A stretch of DNA of 64,000 bases from Rhodoferax sp. TH121 (GTDB lineage: Bacteria > Pseudomonadota > Gammaproteobacteria > Burkholderiales > Burkholderiaceae_C): assembly GCF_002251855.1 (NCBI RefSeq), contig NZ_NOXW01000020.1, forward strand, positions 496,001 through 560,000, given 5' to 3'. Positions within the stretch are counted from its first letter, which is position 1; the number at the start of each line of letters is the position of its first letter. A model generated the notes under the pieces. The model was not told the DNA's origin and did no database searches. It worked only from the letters and a program-made list of their open reading frames with translations. Of the stretch, positions 48,990 to 59,809 are shown one piece after another. The position numbers and the translations under genes are program-made.

Positions 48990-50198
48990 TTAGATGACCT
49001 TGGCGATGGCCGCGCAGACGTAGTCGATGTTTTTGCTGTTGAGCGCAGCCACGCACATGCGGCCGGTGTCGGTGCCGTACACGCCGAATTCAGAGCGCAG
49101 GCGCACCATCTGGTCCTTGGACAGGCCAGAGTAGCTAAACATGCCAATTTGTGTGGTGATAAAGGACATGTCCTTGCTCACGCCGGCAGCCTTCAGGCCG
49201 TCAACCAGCTTCTGGCGCATGGCCTTGATACGCACACGCATTTCGCCCAGTTCCTGCTCCCATTGGGCGCGCAGCTCAGGGTTGTTCAGCACTGCAGCCA
49301 CGATGGCGCCGCCGTGGGTGGGCGGGTTGGAGTAGTTGGTGCGGATGGCGATCTTGAGTTGCGACAGCACGCGATCGGTTTCTTCCTTGCTGCTGCCGAC
49401 CACACTCAAGGCACCCACGCGCTCGCCGTACAGGCTGAAGCTCTTGGAGAAGCTGGTGGATACGAAGATGTTGAGGCCAGCTGCGACGAACTTGGCGATC
49501 ACGGCGCCGTCTTCCGCAATACCGTAGCCGAAGCCTTGGTAGGCCATGTCGAGGAAGGCGGTCAGCTTGCGGGCCTTGACCGCAGCAATCACCTGGTCCC
49601 ACTGGGCGGCGGTGATGTCGTAACCGGTGGGGTTGTGGCAGCAGGCGTGCAGCAGCACGATGGTGCCTTCTGCGGCACCGTTCAGCTTGGCCAGCATGCC
49701 GTCAAAGTTGATGCCGCCCAGACCGCCGTTGGCGCTTTGGTCGAAGTAGGGGTAGGTGTCGACCGCAAAGCCTGCGTTGGTGAACAGGGCGCGGTGGTTT
49801 TCCCAGCTGGGGTCCGAGATCAGTACGGTGGCGTTGGGGCTGACTTTTTTCAGGAAGTCGGCTCCGATTTTCAGGCCGCCGGTGCCGCCAATCGCCTGGA
49901 CGGTGGCTACGCGGCCACTTTTGACAACGTCAGAGTCGCTTCCAAACACCAGTCCTTTGACGGCGGCGTCGTATGCGGCAATGCCGTCAATAGGCAGGTA
50001 GCCACGGGCGGTGGGCTTGTCCATTATGGTCTTTTCTGCAGCCTGCACACATTGCAGCAGGGGCAACTTGCCGTTGTCGTCGAAGTACACGCCCACGCCC
50101 AAGTTCACCTTGTTGGGGTTGGTGTCTGCGTTGAATTGTTCGTTCAGGCCCAGGATAGGGTCGCGGGGAGCCATTTCGACGGCGGAGAAAAGAGACAT
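48990..50198 (-). CDS. tyrB: Aromatic amino acid/aspartate aminotransferase
   Basis: Class I PLP aminotransferase of 402 residues, subgroup of E. coli AspC/TyrB. Motifs include NLGVGVYFDDNGKLP, the substrate-binding HACCHNPTGYDIT, and the PLP lysine in STSFSKSFSLYGERVG. The sequence does not decide between aspartate and aromatic preference. The gene precedes the nitronate monooxygenase homologue in reverse order and is transcribed away from it with a 103-bp gap. CAGGACTTCTT lies before the ATG. Confidence 0.93.
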   Translation of the reverse strand: MSLFSAVEMAPRDPILGLNEQFNADTNPNKVNLGVGVYFDDNGKLPLLQCVQAAEKTIMDKPTARGYLPIDGIAAYDAAVKGLVFGSDSDVVKSGRVATVQAIGGTGGLKIGADFLKKVSPNATVLISDPSWENHRALFTNAGFAVDTYPYFDQSANGGLGGINFDGMLAKLNGAAEGTIVLLHACCHNPTGYDITAAQWDQVIAAVKARKLTAFLDMAYQGFGYGIAEDGAVIAKFVAAGLNIFVSTSFSKSFSLYGERVGALSVVGSSKEETDRVLSQLKIAIRTNYSNPPTHGGAIVAAVLNNPELRAQWEQELGEMRVRIKAMRQKLVDGLKAAGVSKDMSFITTQIGMFSYSGLSKDQMVRLRSEFGVYGTDTGRMCVAALNSKNIDYVCAAIAKVI

Positions 50199-50301
50199 GA
50201 AGAAGTCCTGTGATTGGAATGTCGGGGGAACCCGCCACGCTGCCTGCGATGCGGGTAATCCCTATTTTACCGGGCACTGCGCTGGTGCCTTTAGCAGGTG
50301 C

Positions 50302-51345
50302 TCAACGCACCAGGCCATCTGCCAGGGCACGTGTCAGATCTGCGGCAGGCACCGGTTGGCACTGGGAGGCGTTTTGGCCGCTCCACAGCGGGGTGAAATC
50401 GGTTCGGCCCAGGCTCTCGGCGCGGGCCCGCAATGGGGCTATGGCACTGGCGGCTAGTGGAAACGCGGGCGCCGTCGGGCTTAACGTCCCCAGCTCCCGC
50501 ATCAGCCGGTTCATGATGCCGCGCGCCGGGCGGCCGGTGAAGAGGTTGGTGAGGGCGGTTTGACGCGCATCTGCGCTCTGCAGCACCGCGCGATGCAGTG
50601 CGGAGGTGGTGGCTTCGGGGCAGCACATATAAGCGGTGCCAATCTGCACGGCTGATGCGCCCACGGCCATGGCCGCTGCCACGCCTTGTACATCGGCGAT
50701 GCCGCCGGCAGCGATCACCGGAACGCGGACCGCTCGCACGATTTGCGGTACCAGAACCATGGTCCCCACTTGGGTAGTCAAATCGTCACTGAGAAAAATG
50801 CCGCGGTGGCCGCCGGCCTCCAAGCCCTGGGCAATGATGGCATCTGCCCCGTGAGCCTGTAGCCACAGGGCTTCTTCGACCGTGGTGGCGGATGCCAACA
50901 CCAGGCTGCCCCAGCTTTTCACACGCGTCAGCAGTGCGTCGGGAGGCAAGCCGAAGTGGAAGCTCATCACGGCAGGCTTGAAGGCCTCCACCACGTCGGC
51001 TACGGCTTCGCTGAAAGGTGCACGCCCCGGGCCCGGAACAATGTCGGCGAGCGACAGGCCCAATTCTTCGTAGAAAGGTGACAAGGCCTGTTGCCAGCCT
51101 GCTTCGCACTGCGGATCTGGCTGGGGCGGTGTGTGGCAGAAGAAGTTGACGTTGTAGGGCTTGTGGGTCAGCGCCGTGAGTTGCGTGAGTTCGTTGCGCA
51201 ACGCCTCCAGGCTCAGCATGGCAGCAGGAATGGAGCCCAGGCCGCCGGCATTGCATACGGCGGCGGCCAGCGCATGGCCTTGTACGCCGGCCATCGGAGC
51301 CTGAATCAGGGGGAAGGTAGAGCCCAGAAACGAGGGGTTTGGCAT
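50302..51345 (-). CDS. Nitronate monooxygenase (2-nitropropane dioxygenase) family flavoprotein
   Basis: FMN-dependent TIM-barrel enzyme of 347 residues. Family features are [24 protein letters not shown] at the N-terminus, the [11 protein letters not shown] loop with the catalytic His, and the FMN-phosphate motifs VIAAGGIAD and [18 protein letters not shown]. It probably oxidises alkyl nitronates such as propionate-3-nitronate, although the physiological substrate is not shown. It is divergent from uvrB across 65 bp. Confidence 0.9.
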   Translation of the reverse strand: MPNPSFLGSTFPLIQAPMAGVQGHALAAAVCNAGGLGSIPAAMLSLEALRNELTQLTALTHKPYNVNFFCHTPPQPDPQCEAGWQQALSPFYEELGLSLADIVPGPGRAPFSEAVADVVEAFKPAVMSFHFGLPPDALLTRVKSWGSLVLASATTVEEALWLQAHGADAIIAQGLEAGGHRGIFLSDDLTTQVGTMVLVPQIVRAVRVPVIAAGGIADVQGVAAAMAVGASAVQIGTAYMCCPEATTSALHRAVLQSADARQTALTNLFTGRPARGIMNRLMRELGTLSPTAPAFPLAASAIAPLRARAESLGRTDFTPLWSGQNASQCQPVPAADLTRALADGLVR

Positions 51346-51410
51346 GGTCCGGTCCTTTTGGTGCGCGGTCTAGTCTACAGTTCTACTTTTGCCCCTTTGA
51401 GCGCGCCGCC

Positions 51411-53522
51411 ATGCCTTCGCCCCAACCTACCCCTGCAGTGACCGATGATGCCTTGGAGGTGCGCACGGGCACTTTTGTACGTTACCCGGATTCGCCGTAT
51501 GAGCTGTACCAGCCTTACCCCCCGGCGGGCGACCAACCCGAGGCAATTGACCAGCTCGTAGAGGGGGTGACGGACGGGGAGGTGTTTCAGACTTTGTTGG
51601 GCGTGACTGGCTCCGGCAAGACCTACACAATGGCCAACGTAATTGCGCGTTTGGGGCGTCCTGCCATCGTGTTTGCACCCAATAAAACGCTGGCAGCCCA
51701 GCTGTACAGCGAGTTTCGGGAGTTCTTTCCCAAGAATGCGGTCGAGTATTTCGTCAGTTACTACGACTACTACCAGCCCGAAGCCTATGTGCCGCAACGC
51801 GACCTGTTTATCGAAAAAGACAGTGCGATCAACGAGCACATCGAGCAGATGCGCCTCTCGTGCACCAAGAGCTTGCTGGAGCGTCGGGATGTGGTCATCG
51901 TGGCCACGGTGTCGGCCATCTACGGTATTGGCAAGCCCGAAAGCTACCACCAGATGGTGATGACGCTGCGCACCGGCGACAAACTGGGTCAGCGCGACAT
52001 GATTGCCCAACTGGTGCGCATGCAGTACCAGCGCAACGACATGGATTTCAGCCGTGGCGCGTTCCGGGTGCGCGGCGACACCATTGACATCTTCCCGGCA
52101 GAGCACAGCGAAATGGCGATTCGTGTGGAGCTGTTTGATGACGAAATCGAGAGCCTGCAGCTGTTTGATCCGCTGACCGGCCGCATCCGCCAGAAAATCC
52201 CACGGTTTACGGTCTACCCCAGCAGCCACTATGTGACACCGCGGGACCAGGTGCTGGCCGCGGTGGAGAGTATCAAGACTGAGCTGTCTGACCGGCTTAA
52301 GGAATTGGTAGGCGCAGGTAAATTGGTCGAAGCCCAACGCCTCGAGCAGCGTACACGCTTTGACCTGGAGATGCTGTCTGAGGTGGGGCATTGCAAGGGT
52401 ATCGAGAACTACTCGCGCCATTTGAGCGGGGCGGCTCCCGGGGAGCCGCCCTCCACGCTGACGGACTACCTGCCCAAGGATGCGCTGATGTTTCTGGACG
52501 AGAGCCATGTGTTGATCGGCCAGTTCGGCGGCATGTACAACGGCGACCGTGCGCGCAAGACCACCTTGGTGGAGTATGGATTCCGCCTCCCCAGTGCACT
52601 TGACAACCGGCCACTCAAGTTCGAAGAGTTCGAAACCAAGATGCGCCAGGCGATCTTTGTGTCGGCCACTCCGGCGGATTGGGAAAAAGCGCATGCCGGT
52701 CAGGTGGTGGAGCAACTGGTGCGTCCCACTGGCCTGGTCGACCCCGAGGTGGAGGTGCGCCCGGCTGGCAGCCAAGTGGATGACGTGCTGCAGGAAATCC
52801 GCATTCGCGTGGAGAAGAACGAGCGCGTGTTGATCACTACGCTGACCAAGCGCATGGCGGAGCAGTTGACCGATTACCTGACCGACAACGGTGTCAAGGT
52901 GCGCTACCTGCACAGCGACGTGGACACGGTGGAGCGTGTGGAAATTCTGCGTGACCTGCGCCTCGGAACCTTTGATGTGCTGGTGGGTATCAACCTGTTG
53001 CGGGAGGGCCTAGACATTCCCGAGGTTTCGTTGGTAGCGATATTGGATGCGGACAAGGAAGGCTTTTTGCGCTCCGAGCGCTCATTGATCCAGACGATAG
53101 GCCGGGCTGCGCGCAATTTGGAGGGTAAAGCCATCCTGTATGCGGACAAGATCACGGACTCGATGGAGCGGGCGATTGGGGAGACGGAGCGGCGGCGCAA
53201 AAAGCAGATCGCCCATAACCTGGAGCGAGGCATTACCCCCAAGGCCATCGTCAAGAAAGTGCGCGACCTGATCGACGGCGTTTACAGTGAAAAGGCCGGC
53301 AAGGAAGCCGAGCGCCTGGAGCGCGATGCCCAGCAGCGGGCGCAGGTAGAAGACATGAGCGAGAAGGATATTTCCCGGGAGATCAAGCGGCTGGAGAAGC
53401 TCATGATGGAGCACGCCAAAAACCTGGAGTTCGAGAAGGCCGCCCGTGTACGGGACCAATTGCACATCCTCAAGGAGCAGGCTTTTGGTGCGCCGGGTGC
53501 TGACAATGTTGTTGCCTTGTAA
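51411..53522 (+). CDS. uvrB: Excinuclease ABC subunit B
   Basis: Helicase-like damage-verification subunit of nucleotide excision repair, 703 residues. The Walker A motif GVTGSGKT lies near residues 63-71, the beta-hairpin region [20 protein letters not shown] follows, then the DEAD-like FLDESH box, helicase motifs [17 protein letters not shown] and QTIGRAARN, and a C-terminal UVR domain ([20 protein letters not shown]). I chose the ATG at 51411 ([11 protein letters not shown]). No LexA box is obvious upstream. Confidence 0.97.
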   Translation: MPSPQPTPAVTDDALEVRTGTFVRYPDSPYELYQPYPPAGDQPEAIDQLVEGVTDGEVFQTLLGVTGSGKTYTMANVIARLGRPAIVFAPNKTLAAQLYSEFREFFPKNAVEYFVSYYDYYQPEAYVPQRDLFIEKDSAINEHIEQMRLSCTKSLLERRDVVIVATVSAIYGIGKPESYHQMVMTLRTGDKLGQRDMIAQLVRMQYQRNDMDFSRGAFRVRGDTIDIFPAEHSEMAIRVELFDDEIESLQLFDPLTGRIRQKIPRFTVYPSSHYVTPRDQVLAAVESIKTELSDRLKELVGAGKLVEAQRLEQRTRFDLEMLSEVGHCKGIENYSRHLSGAAPGEPPSTLTDYLPKDALMFLDESHVLIGQFGGMYNGDRARKTTLVEYGFRLPSALDNRPLKFEEFETKMRQAIFVSATPADWEKAHAGQVVEQLVRPTGLVDPEVEVRPAGSQVDDVLQEIRIRVEKNERVLITTLTKRMAEQLTDYLTDNGVKVRYLHSDVDTVERVEILRDLRLGTFDVLVGINLLREGLDIPEVSLVAILDADKEGFLRSERSLIQTIGRAARNLEGKAILYADKITDSMERAIGETERRRKKQIAHNLERGITPKAIVKKVRDLIDGVYSEKAGKEAERLERDAQQRAQVEDMSEKDISREIKRLEKLMMEHAKNLEFEKAARVRDQLHILKEQAFGAPGADNVVAL

Positions 53523-53593
53523 AGTTGATTAAATCTATCGGATAAATAGACTGATCAGTCTGCTTACCCGAGCAAATCAAAGGGGTGTGTGCT

Positions 53594-53615
53594 ATACTTG
53601 AGTCCGTTAGTCAAC
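53594..53615 (+). promoter_or_regulatory. Type 1 IscR-binding site overlapping the isc promoter
   Basis: ATACTTGAGTCCGTTAGTCA followed by AC fits the type 1 IscR motif (ATAnYYGACTnnnnTAGTCR...), with one clear mismatch (GAGT for GACT). The extended -10 candidate TGCTATACT overlaps its left end, so cluster-loaded IscR would block the promoter. Confidence 0.75.
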
Positions 53616-53641
53616 AACCCCCCCGACTGAAGGAGCAAGCG

Positions 53642-54178
53642 ATGCGTCTCACCACCAAAGGCCGTTTTGCGGTCACCGCGATGATCGATTTGGGCCTGCG
53701 TCAAAGCTCGGGTCCTGTCACATTGGCCGCCATCAGCCAGCGCCAACAAATCTCCTTGTCCTATCTAGAGCAGTTATTTGGCAAGCTGCGTCGCCATGAG
53801 TTAGTGGAGTCCACCCGCGGCCCAGGGGGCGGGTATACCCTGGCCCGTAAAGCCAGCGACATCACTGTGGCGGAAATCATTGTCTCGGTGGACGAGCCCA
53901 TTGATGCCACGCAGTGTGGTGGCAAGGAAAATTGCCTGGGCGAGGGTAATCGCTGCATGACCCACGATTTGTGGGCGTCTCTGAACACCCGCATGGTGGA
54001 GTTTCTGGATTCCGTGACGCTGCAGAAGCTGGTCGATGACCAGTTGGCCAAAGGGCTGCAAGTGGAAGACAAGCCCACCATCAAGCGCGCCATTTCTGCC
54101 ATGCCAGTGGTCAAGCCCATTCGCGTGAACGCTCCCAACTCGGTGTTTGCCCTTGGCAACACGTTTGCCAAGTCCTGA
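53642..54178 (+). CDS. iscR: Iron-sulfur cluster regulator IscR
   Basis: Rrf2-family regulator of 178 residues that senses [2Fe-2S] supply and represses the isc operon. The winged helix contains [19 protein letters not shown] and [19 protein letters not shown]. The cluster ligands are three cysteines in [14 protein letters not shown] plus the conserved His in MTHDLW. AAGGAGCAAGCG precedes the ATG at 53642; an upstream in-frame start at 53585 would lie within the operator. It leads the isc operon. Confidence 0.96.
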   Translation: MRLTTKGRFAVTAMIDLGLRQSSGPVTLAAISQRQQISLSYLEQLFGKLRRHELVESTRGPGGGYTLARKASDITVAEIIVSVDEPIDATQCGGKENCLGEGNRCMTHDLWASLNTRMVEFLDSVTLQKLVDDQLAKGLQVEDKPTIKRAISAMPVVKPIRVNAPNSVFALGNTFAKS

Positions 54179-54217
54179 TCCCAATTCGTCTTATTTTTTG
54201 CCAGTACCGAGCCAGCC

Positions 54218-55438
54218 ATGGATACCACCCCCCACTTCCCGATTTACATGGATTACAGCGCCACCAACCCTTGCGATGAGCGGGTGGTGGATGCCATGGT
54301 GCCCTGGTTGCGCAATCACTTTGGCAACCCGGCCTCGCGCAGTCACGCGTGGGGCTGGGAAGCCGAAGCGGCGGTAGAGAAAGCCCGCGAGCAGGTCGCT
54401 GCACTGATTGGCGCTGATCCACGCGAAATTGTCTGGACATCCGGTGCTACCGAGTCCAACAACTTGGCTTTGAAAGGCGCAGCCCATTTTTACCAGTCCA
54501 AGGGCAAGCACATCATCACGGTCAAGACTGAGCACAAAGCAGTGCTCGACACCTGTCGTGAGCTGGAACGCCAGGGTTTCGAGGTCACCTACCTTGATGT
54601 GCAAGACGACGGCTTGGTGGACCTAGAGGCATTCAAGGCTGCGATACGCCCTGACACCATCCTGGCCAGCGTGATGTTCGTCAATAACGAAATTGGCGTG
54701 ATCCAAGACATCGCTGCCATCGGCGCGATCTGCCGTGAAAAGGGTGTGATCTTCCATGTGGATGCTGCGCAGGCCACTGGCCGTGTGGACATCGATATGG
54801 CTTCGCTGCCGGTTGACTTGATGAGCCTGACTTCGCACAAGACCTATGGTCCCAAGGGCATTGGTGCCTTGTTTGTGCGCCGCAAGCCACGTATTCGTCT
54901 GGAGGCGCAAATGCACGGTGGCGGCCACGAGCGTGGTATGCGCAGCGGCACGCTGCCCACGCACCAGATCGTGGGCATGGGTGAGGCGTACCGCATTGCC
55001 AAAGAAGAAATGCACGCGGAAAACGTGCGAATCAAAGCGCTGCATGACCGCATGCTGGCTGGCTTGAAAGATGTGGAGCAGGTGTTCATCAACGGCCACG
55101 AATCCAAGCGTGTGCCCCACAACCTGAACATGAGCTTCAACTATGTGGAAGGTGAGTCGCTGATCATGGGTATCAAGGGCTTGGCCGTGTCGTCTGGCTC
55201 TGCCTGCACCTCAGCCTCGCTAGAACCCAGCTATGTCTTGCGCGCCCTGGGCCGCAGCGATGAGCTGGCCCACAGCAGCTTGCGCATGACGATTGGCCGC
55301 TGGACCACTGAAGCCGATATTGATTACGCCGTGGACACCATCAAGAAGAACGTGGCCAAGCTGCGCGACTTGAGCCCCCTGTGGGACATGTACAAAGAAG
55401 GCATTGATATCAGCACCATCCAATGGGCTGCGCACTAA
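54218..55438 (+). CDS. iscS: Cysteine desulfurase
   Basis: PLP enzyme of 406 residues that takes sulfur from cysteine for Fe-S clusters and other thio-cofactors. The N-terminal [17 protein letters not shown] segment, the PLP lysine in [17 protein letters not shown], and the persulfide cysteine loop [17 protein letters not shown] are intact. The gene lies 39 bp after iscR and 19 bp before iscU. Confidence 0.98.
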   Translation: MDTTPHFPIYMDYSATNPCDERVVDAMVPWLRNHFGNPASRSHAWGWEAEAAVEKAREQVAALIGADPREIVWTSGATESNNLALKGAAHFYQSKGKHIITVKTEHKAVLDTCRELERQGFEVTYLDVQDDGLVDLEAFKAAIRPDTILASVMFVNNEIGVIQDIAAIGAICREKGVIFHVDAAQATGRVDIDMASLPVDLMSLTSHKTYGPKGIGALFVRRKPRIRLEAQMHGGGHERGMRSGTLPTHQIVGMGEAYRIAKEEMHAENVRIKALHDRMLAGLKDVEQVFINGHESKRVPHNLNMSFNYVEGESLIMGIKGLAVSSGSACTSASLEPSYVLRALGRSDELAHSSLRMTIGRWTTEADIDYAVDTIKKNVAKLRDLSPLWDMYKEGIDISTIQWAAH

Positions 55439-55457
55439 GAGTTATCGGAGAAACAAC

Positions 55458-55844
55458 ATGGCATATTCAGACAAAGTCGTTGATCACTACGAAAACCCCC
55501 GCAATGTCGGCAGCTTTGAAAAAGGTGACGACAGCGTAGGTACCGGTATGGTGGGTGCGCCTGCCTGCGGTGACGTGATGAAGCTACAAATCAAGGTGAA
55601 CCCGCAAACTGGTGTTATTGAAGACGCACGCTTCAAGACCTATGGCTGCGGTTCTGCCATCGCATCCAGCTCTCTGGTCACCGAATGGGTCAAAGGCAAG
55701 ACGCTGGACGAAGCGGCTGCGCTGAAGAACAGCCAGATCGCTGAAGAGTTGGCCCTGCCGCCCGTGAAGATTCACTGCTCCATCCTGGCAGAAGACGCCA
55801 TCAAGGCGGCCGTGGACGACTACAAGAAAAAACACCTCAACTGA
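55458..55844 (+). CDS. iscU: Iron-sulfur cluster scaffold IscU
   Basis: Scaffold protein of 128 residues on which [2Fe-2S] clusters are assembled. The three ligand cysteines are in [21 protein letters not shown] and [11 protein letters not shown]; the last is the LPPVKxHCS site recognised by the HscA chaperone, encoded downstream. CGGAGAAACAAC precedes the ATG at 55458. Confidence 0.98.
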   Translation: MAYSDKVVDHYENPRNVGSFEKGDDSVGTGMVGAPACGDVMKLQIKVNPQTGVIEDARFKTYGCGSAIASSSLVTEWVKGKTLDEAAALKNSQIAEELALPPVKIHCSILAEDAIKAAVDDYKKKHLN

Positions 55845-55845
55845 T

Positions 55846-56169
55846 ATGTCTGTCACCCTGACCGAAGCTGCAGCACGGCACGTCACCCGCTACCTGACCA
55901 AGCGCGGCAAGGGTGTTGGCGTTCGTCTGGGCGTCAAGACCACTGGCTGCTCCGGCTTGGCCTACCAACTGGAGTATGTGGACGAGTTGTCCCCGGAAGA
56001 CATTGTGTTTGAGGGCCATGGCGTCAAAGTGTTGGTCGACCCCAAGAGCCTGGCTTACATAGACGGTACGCAACTGGACTTTGTGCGTGAAGGGTTGAAT
56101 GAAGGCTTTCGCTTCAACAACCCTAATGAGCGCGACAAGTGTGGTTGCGGTGAGTCCTTCCGGGTGTGA
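55846..56169 (+). CDS. iscA: A-type iron-sulfur carrier IscA
   Basis: A 107-residue A-type carrier. The three conserved cysteines appear in [15 protein letters not shown] and in the C-terminal CGCGESF. The start follows the iscU stop by one base, and the TGA overlaps the GTG start of hscB (GTGA). Confidence 0.97.
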   Translation: MSVTLTEAAARHVTRYLTKRGKGVGVRLGVKTTGCSGLAYQLEYVDELSPEDIVFEGHGVKVLVDPKSLAYIDGTQLDFVREGLNEGFRFNNPNERDKCGCGESFRV

Positions 56170-56681
56170 ACCTGCAGGCGGATGATTTCGAACTCTTTGG
56201 TCTGACAAAGCAGTTCGCCCAGCAACGCGCGGAACTCGACGCCCGCTGGAAGGCGCTGCAGCGCGAAGCCCACCCGGACAAGTTTGCTGCCCAAGGCGCT
56301 GCCGCTCAGCGTGTTGCCATGCAATGGTCGGTGCGCATCAACGAGGCCTACCAGCGCCTCAAGGACCCGCTCAAGCGCGCAGCGTATCTGTGCGAGCTTG
56401 CCGGTGCGCCCGTCAACGCGCATAGCAATACCGCCATGCCAGCAGCATTTTTGATGCAACAGATGGAATGGCGTGAGACACTGGACGATGCAGACGCCTT
56501 GCCGGCTCTGGAGTCACTGCGTCTGGAGGTGGAAGCCTCACGCCAACAACTGCTGCAACAATGCGAATCCTTGCTGGACCAGCAACACGATGCGGCGGCG
56601 GCCGTGGGTCCTGTACGGGCCCTGATGTTTATCGAAAAATTCACCCAAGACCTGCACCAGCGCTTAGACCAATTTGAATAA
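56166..56681 (+). CDS. hscB: J-domain co-chaperone HscB
   Basis: Targets IscU to HscA and stimulates its ATPase. The 171-residue protein has an N-terminal J domain with the HPD motif in [12 protein letters not shown] and a C-terminal three-helix IscU-binding domain (about residues 90-171). It starts with GTG at 56166, overlapping the iscA stop by 4 bp. It lies 8 bp before hscA. Confidence 0.96.
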   Translation: MNLQADDFELFGLTKQFAQQRAELDARWKALQREAHPDKFAAQGAAAQRVAMQWSVRINEAYQRLKDPLKRAAYLCELAGAPVNAHSNTAMPAAFLMQQMEWRETLDDADALPALESLRLEVEASRQQLLQQCESLLDQQHDAAAAVGPVRALMFIEKFTQDLHQRLDQFE

Positions 56682-56689
56682 TTACCACC

Positions 56690-58546
56690 ATGGCGCTTCT
56701 ACAAATTTCTGAGCCTGGGCAGTCGCCCAACCCGCATGAGCGTCGCATCGCCGTGGGGATCGATCTGGGGACCACGCACTCATTGGTGGCGGCAGTGCGC
56801 AACGGGTCTGCCGAGTGTTTGCCCGATGCCGATGGCAAGGTCATCTTGCCCAGTGTGGTGCGCTATGTGGATGCACAACGTCGCCAGATTGGCCATGCCG
56901 CGCTGGAGCACCAGGCCAGTGATCCCGCCAACACGATTGCCTCGGTCAAACGCCTGATGGGCCGCGGCAAAAAAGACATTGCGCATCCCGAGAAGCTGCC
57001 TTACACGCTTCTGGATACCCCGGGCATGGTCAAGGTGCGTACGGTTGCGGGCGAGAAAAGTCCAGTCGAGGTCAGTGCCGAGATATTGGCGACCCTGCGC
57101 TTTCGTGCGGAAGATACTTTTAATGATGACATCTACGGTGCCGTGGTCACCGTGCCGGCGTATTTTGATGACGCACAGCGCCAGGCCACCAAAGATGCTG
57201 CGCAGCTGGCCGGCCTGAATGTGCTGCGCTTGATCAACGAGCCCACTGCCGCCGCTATTGCCTATGGCTTGGACAATGCATCGGAAGGTGTTTACGCCGT
57301 GTACGACCTCGGTGGCGGGACCTTTGATATTTCCATCCTGCGTCTGTCGGCCGGGGTGTTCGAAGTTCTGGCAACCGGGGGCGATTCGGCGTTGGGTGGG
57401 GACGACTACGACCGGGCCCTGGCGGATTGGCTCATCCAAGAGGCCGGCTTGCGTGCCGATACGCCAGAAGACCAGGCCTTGCTGATGGCCGAGGCCCGCA
57501 GGGCGAAAGAGGCATTGTCCGCGGTAGACAGCGTGAAGGTCGATATTGACCTGTCGAGCGGCGCTCTGGGTGTGTTGCTGCACCGTGACCAGTTTGAACA
57601 GCAGACTGCGCCACTGACCGCCCGCACCTTGCAGGCAGTGCGCAAGGCGCTGCGTGATGCAGGCCTCCAGAAAGAGGACATTCAGGGGGTGGTCATGGTG
57701 GGAGGCTCCACCCGCATGCCACAGGTCCGCCGTTTGGTCGGTGAGTTCTTTGGCCAGGAGCCTTTGACGAACCTGAACCCGGACGAGGTGGTTGCACTCG
57801 GAGCTTCCATCCAGGCTAACCAGCTGGCCGGCAATAACCCTTCAGGCGATTTGCTGTTGCTCGATGTCATCCCCCTATCCCTGGGTATCGAAACCATGGG
57901 GGGCTTGGTGGAGCGTATCGTGCCGCGCAACCAGACGATTCCGACGGCCATGGCCCAGGACTTCACGACCTACAAGGATGGTCAGACTGCTCTGGCACTG
58001 CATGTGGTGCAGGGCGAGCGTGATCTGGTGGCGGACTGCCGCAGCCTGGCGCGTTTTGAGTTGCGCGGTATTCCACCGATGGCGGCCGGTGCAGCGCGCA
58101 TTCGTGTCGCTTTCACGGTGGATGCTGACGGCCTTTTGAACGTGTCGGCCAGGGAGCAGGTGAGTGGCGTCGAGGCGCGTATCGACGTGAAGCCCTCGTA
58201 TGGTTTGAGCGATGACCAGATTGCGCAGATGCTCAAAGAGAGTTTCACCACGGCAGAGTCCGACATGCGCGCCCGTGCACTGGTGGAAGCACGGGTCGAT
58301 GCGGACCGCTTGCTGCTGGCGACCCAAAGTGCGTTGGCGATAGATGGCGATTTGCTGGGAGAGTCGGAGCGCGCTGTGGTGGATGCCGCCATGCGGGCAT
58401 TGGACGCGGCACGTGCCAGCGAAGATGCCGCGTTTGTCGAAGCCGAATCCAAAGCCCTGGCCCAAGCCACGGAAGCGTTTGCCGCTTTGCGCATGAACCG
58501 CGGGATCGCGCAGGCGCTGGCAGGCAAAAACATTGAAACCCTCTGA
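56690..58546 (+). CDS. hscA: Hsp70-type chaperone HscA
   Basis: Specialised Hsp70 of 618 residues that helps IscU release its cluster. The ATPase domain has [28 protein letters not shown] and [15 protein letters not shown], and the substrate domain begins near residue 390 ([14 protein letters not shown]). The slightly shortened lid is typical of HscA compared with DnaK. The first residues ([19 protein letters not shown]) are also the HscA-type N-terminus. Confidence 0.97.
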   Translation: MALLQISEPGQSPNPHERRIAVGIDLGTTHSLVAAVRNGSAECLPDADGKVILPSVVRYVDAQRRQIGHAALEHQASDPANTIASVKRLMGRGKKDIAHPEKLPYTLLDTPGMVKVRTVAGEKSPVEVSAEILATLRFRAEDTFNDDIYGAVVTVPAYFDDAQRQATKDAAQLAGLNVLRLINEPTAAAIAYGLDNASEGVYAVYDLGGGTFDISILRLSAGVFEVLATGGDSALGGDDYDRALADWLIQEAGLRADTPEDQALLMAEARRAKEALSAVDSVKVDIDLSSGALGVLLHRDQFEQQTAPLTARTLQAVRKALRDAGLQKEDIQGVVMVGGSTRMPQVRRLVGEFFGQEPLTNLNPDEVVALGASIQANQLAGNNPSGDLLLLDVIPLSLGIETMGGLVERIVPRNQTIPTAMAQDFTTYKDGQTALALHVVQGERDLVADCRSLARFELRGIPPMAAGAARIRVAFTVDADGLLNVSAREQVSGVEARIDVKPSYGLSDDQIAQMLKESFTTAESDMRARALVEARVDADRLLLATQSALAIDGDLLGESERAVVDAAMRALDAARASEDAAFVEAESKALAQATEAFAALRMNRGIAQALAGKNIETL

Positions 58547-58567
58547 ATCTGCGCGGAAAGAATCCCT

Positions 58568-58906
58568 ATGCCAATCATCAAAATCTTGCCGCACGCCGAG
58601 TACTGCCCCCAGGGCGCTGAAGTCTCCGCGCCTGCAGGGACCTCCATTTGCGAAGCTTTGCTGGAAAACGGCATCAAGATCGAACACGCATGTGACATGA
58701 GCTGCGCCTGCACCACCTGCCATGTGGTGGTGCGCGAAGGCTTTGCCTCCCTTAATGAACTGGAAGAGACTGAAGAGGACTTGCTGGACCGGGCTTGGGG
58801 TCTGCAGCCTCAGTCCCGCCTGAGCTGCCAAGCATTTTTGGCCCAAAAGGATTTGGTGGTAGAGATTCCCAAGTACTCACTCAACCACGCTAAAGAAAAC
58901 CACTGA
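58568..58906 (+). CDS. fdx: [2Fe-2S] ferredoxin of the isc operon
   Basis: Adrenodoxin-type ferredoxin of 112 residues that supplies electrons for cluster assembly. Cluster cysteines are in HACDMSCACTTCHVVV and in RLSCQAFL. It is the last isc gene; iscX is not present between it and dnaQ, which starts 19 bp later. Confidence 0.97.
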   Translation: MPIIKILPHAEYCPQGAEVSAPAGTSICEALLENGIKIEHACDMSCACTTCHVVVREGFASLNELEETEEDLLDRAWGLQPQSRLSCQAFLAQKDLVVEIPKYSLNHAKENH

Positions 58907-58925
58907 AGATAAATACACGCAAGCC

Positions 58926-59639
58926 ATGACGCGTCAAATTTTTCTGGACACAGAAACCACGGGTTTCCATGCCAACCACCCGGACAATCCAGACCGCATG
59001 GTGGAAATTGGCTGTGTGGAGTTGGTGAACCGCAAGCTCACTGGCAACAACCTGCATTTCTACCTGAACCCAGGGCGGGACAGCGACGAAGGCGCGTTGC
59101 GTGTCCACGGTTTGACCACCCAGTTCTTGAGTGACAAACCGCGCTTCGAAGAGATAGCGCAGCAGTTGATGGACTACGTGGCCGATGCGGAGATCATCAT
59201 CCACAACGCCCCCTTTGACTTGGGTTTTCTGGACATGGAGCTTGCGCGCGCGGGACACCGGCCATTCAAAGAGTACGTGGGCGGGGTGTTGGATACCTTG
59301 GTGATGGCCAAGGAGATGTTCCCGGGTAAGCGCAATAGCCTGGATGCCCTGTGCAGCCGCCTGGACGTGGACAACTCGGGTCGTACCCTACACGGCGCTT
59401 TGCTGGATGCGGAGTTGTTGGCCGACGTTTACATCAACATGACGCGTGGGCAAGATGCCTTGTTGATGGAGAGTGCAGTGGAGGAGACGGCCGGTCCGGT
59501 GGTGGAGGGCGTGGATTTGCGCGGCATCGTGCTGCCAACATTGCACGCGAATCCACAAGAGCTGGCTGCCCATGACGAGGTTTTGGCCCAACTCGACAAA
59601 TCGAGTGGCGGAAAAACGCTGTGGCGGCAAATGGGGTGA
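58926..59639 (+). CDS. dnaQ: DNA polymerase III epsilon subunit (3'-5' proofreading exonuclease)
   Basis: DEDDh exonuclease of 237 residues. ExoI motif FLDTETTGFHANHPDN, ExoII IIHNAPFDLGFLDMEL and ExoIII HGALLDAELLADVYI with the catalytic His are present. The C-terminal segment (about 190-237) would bind the alpha subunit. It follows fdx by 19 bp and may be read through from the isc operon. Confidence 0.96.
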   Translation: MTRQIFLDTETTGFHANHPDNPDRMVEIGCVELVNRKLTGNNLHFYLNPGRDSDEGALRVHGLTTQFLSDKPRFEEIAQQLMDYVADAEIIIHNAPFDLGFLDMELARAGHRPFKEYVGGVLDTLVMAKEMFPGKRNSLDALCSRLDVDNSGRTLHGALLDAELLADVYINMTRGQDALLMESAVEETAGPVVEGVDLRGIVLPTLHANPQELAAHDEVLAQLDKSSGGKTLWRQMG

Positions 59640-59649
59640 ATTATTGGTA

Positions 59650-59655
59650 TATAAT
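59650..59655 (+). promoter_or_regulatory. -10 element of the tRNA-Val promoter
   Basis: A perfect TATAAT hexamer lies about 25 bp before the tRNA. The -35 element would fall in the end of dnaQ and is not well conserved. Confidence 0.55.
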
Positions 59656-59680
59656 CTGAGGCTTACCTGATAAGTATTCA

Positions 59681-59755
59681 GGGCGATTAGCTCAGGGGTA
59701 GAGCACTGCATTCACACTGCAGGGGTCGCAAGTTCGAAACTTGCATCGCCCACCA
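59681..59755 (+). tRNA. tRNA-Val (anticodon CAC)
   Basis: The cloverleaf is complete: acceptor stem GGGCGAT/ATCGCCC, D-arm GCTCAGGGGTAGAGC, anticodon arm CTGCA-TTCACAC-TGCAG with anticodon CAC, and T-arm GCAAGTTCGAAACTTGC. The discriminator is A and the CCA end is encoded. It reads GUG codons. Confidence 0.97.
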
Positions 59756-59760
59756 AACAC

Positions 59761-59789
59761 AAAAGGCCAGCGCAGTGCGCTGGCCTTTT
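59761..59789. terminator. Bidirectional terminator between tRNA-Val and the PilZ gene
   Basis: Inverted repeat AAAAGGCCAGCGCA / TGCGCTGGCCTTTTT with almost no loop, flanked by A and T runs. It serves the tRNA and the convergent minus-strand PilZ gene. Confidence 0.92.
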
Positions 59790-59809
59790 TCGTTGGGGAT
59801 TTGCCCCTC

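Noticed and set aside
53523..53560. TTGATTAAATCTATCGG after uvrB as an FNR box
   Set aside because: The second half-site does not match ATCAA, and the site better fits ordinary AT-rich promoter sequence upstream of iscR.
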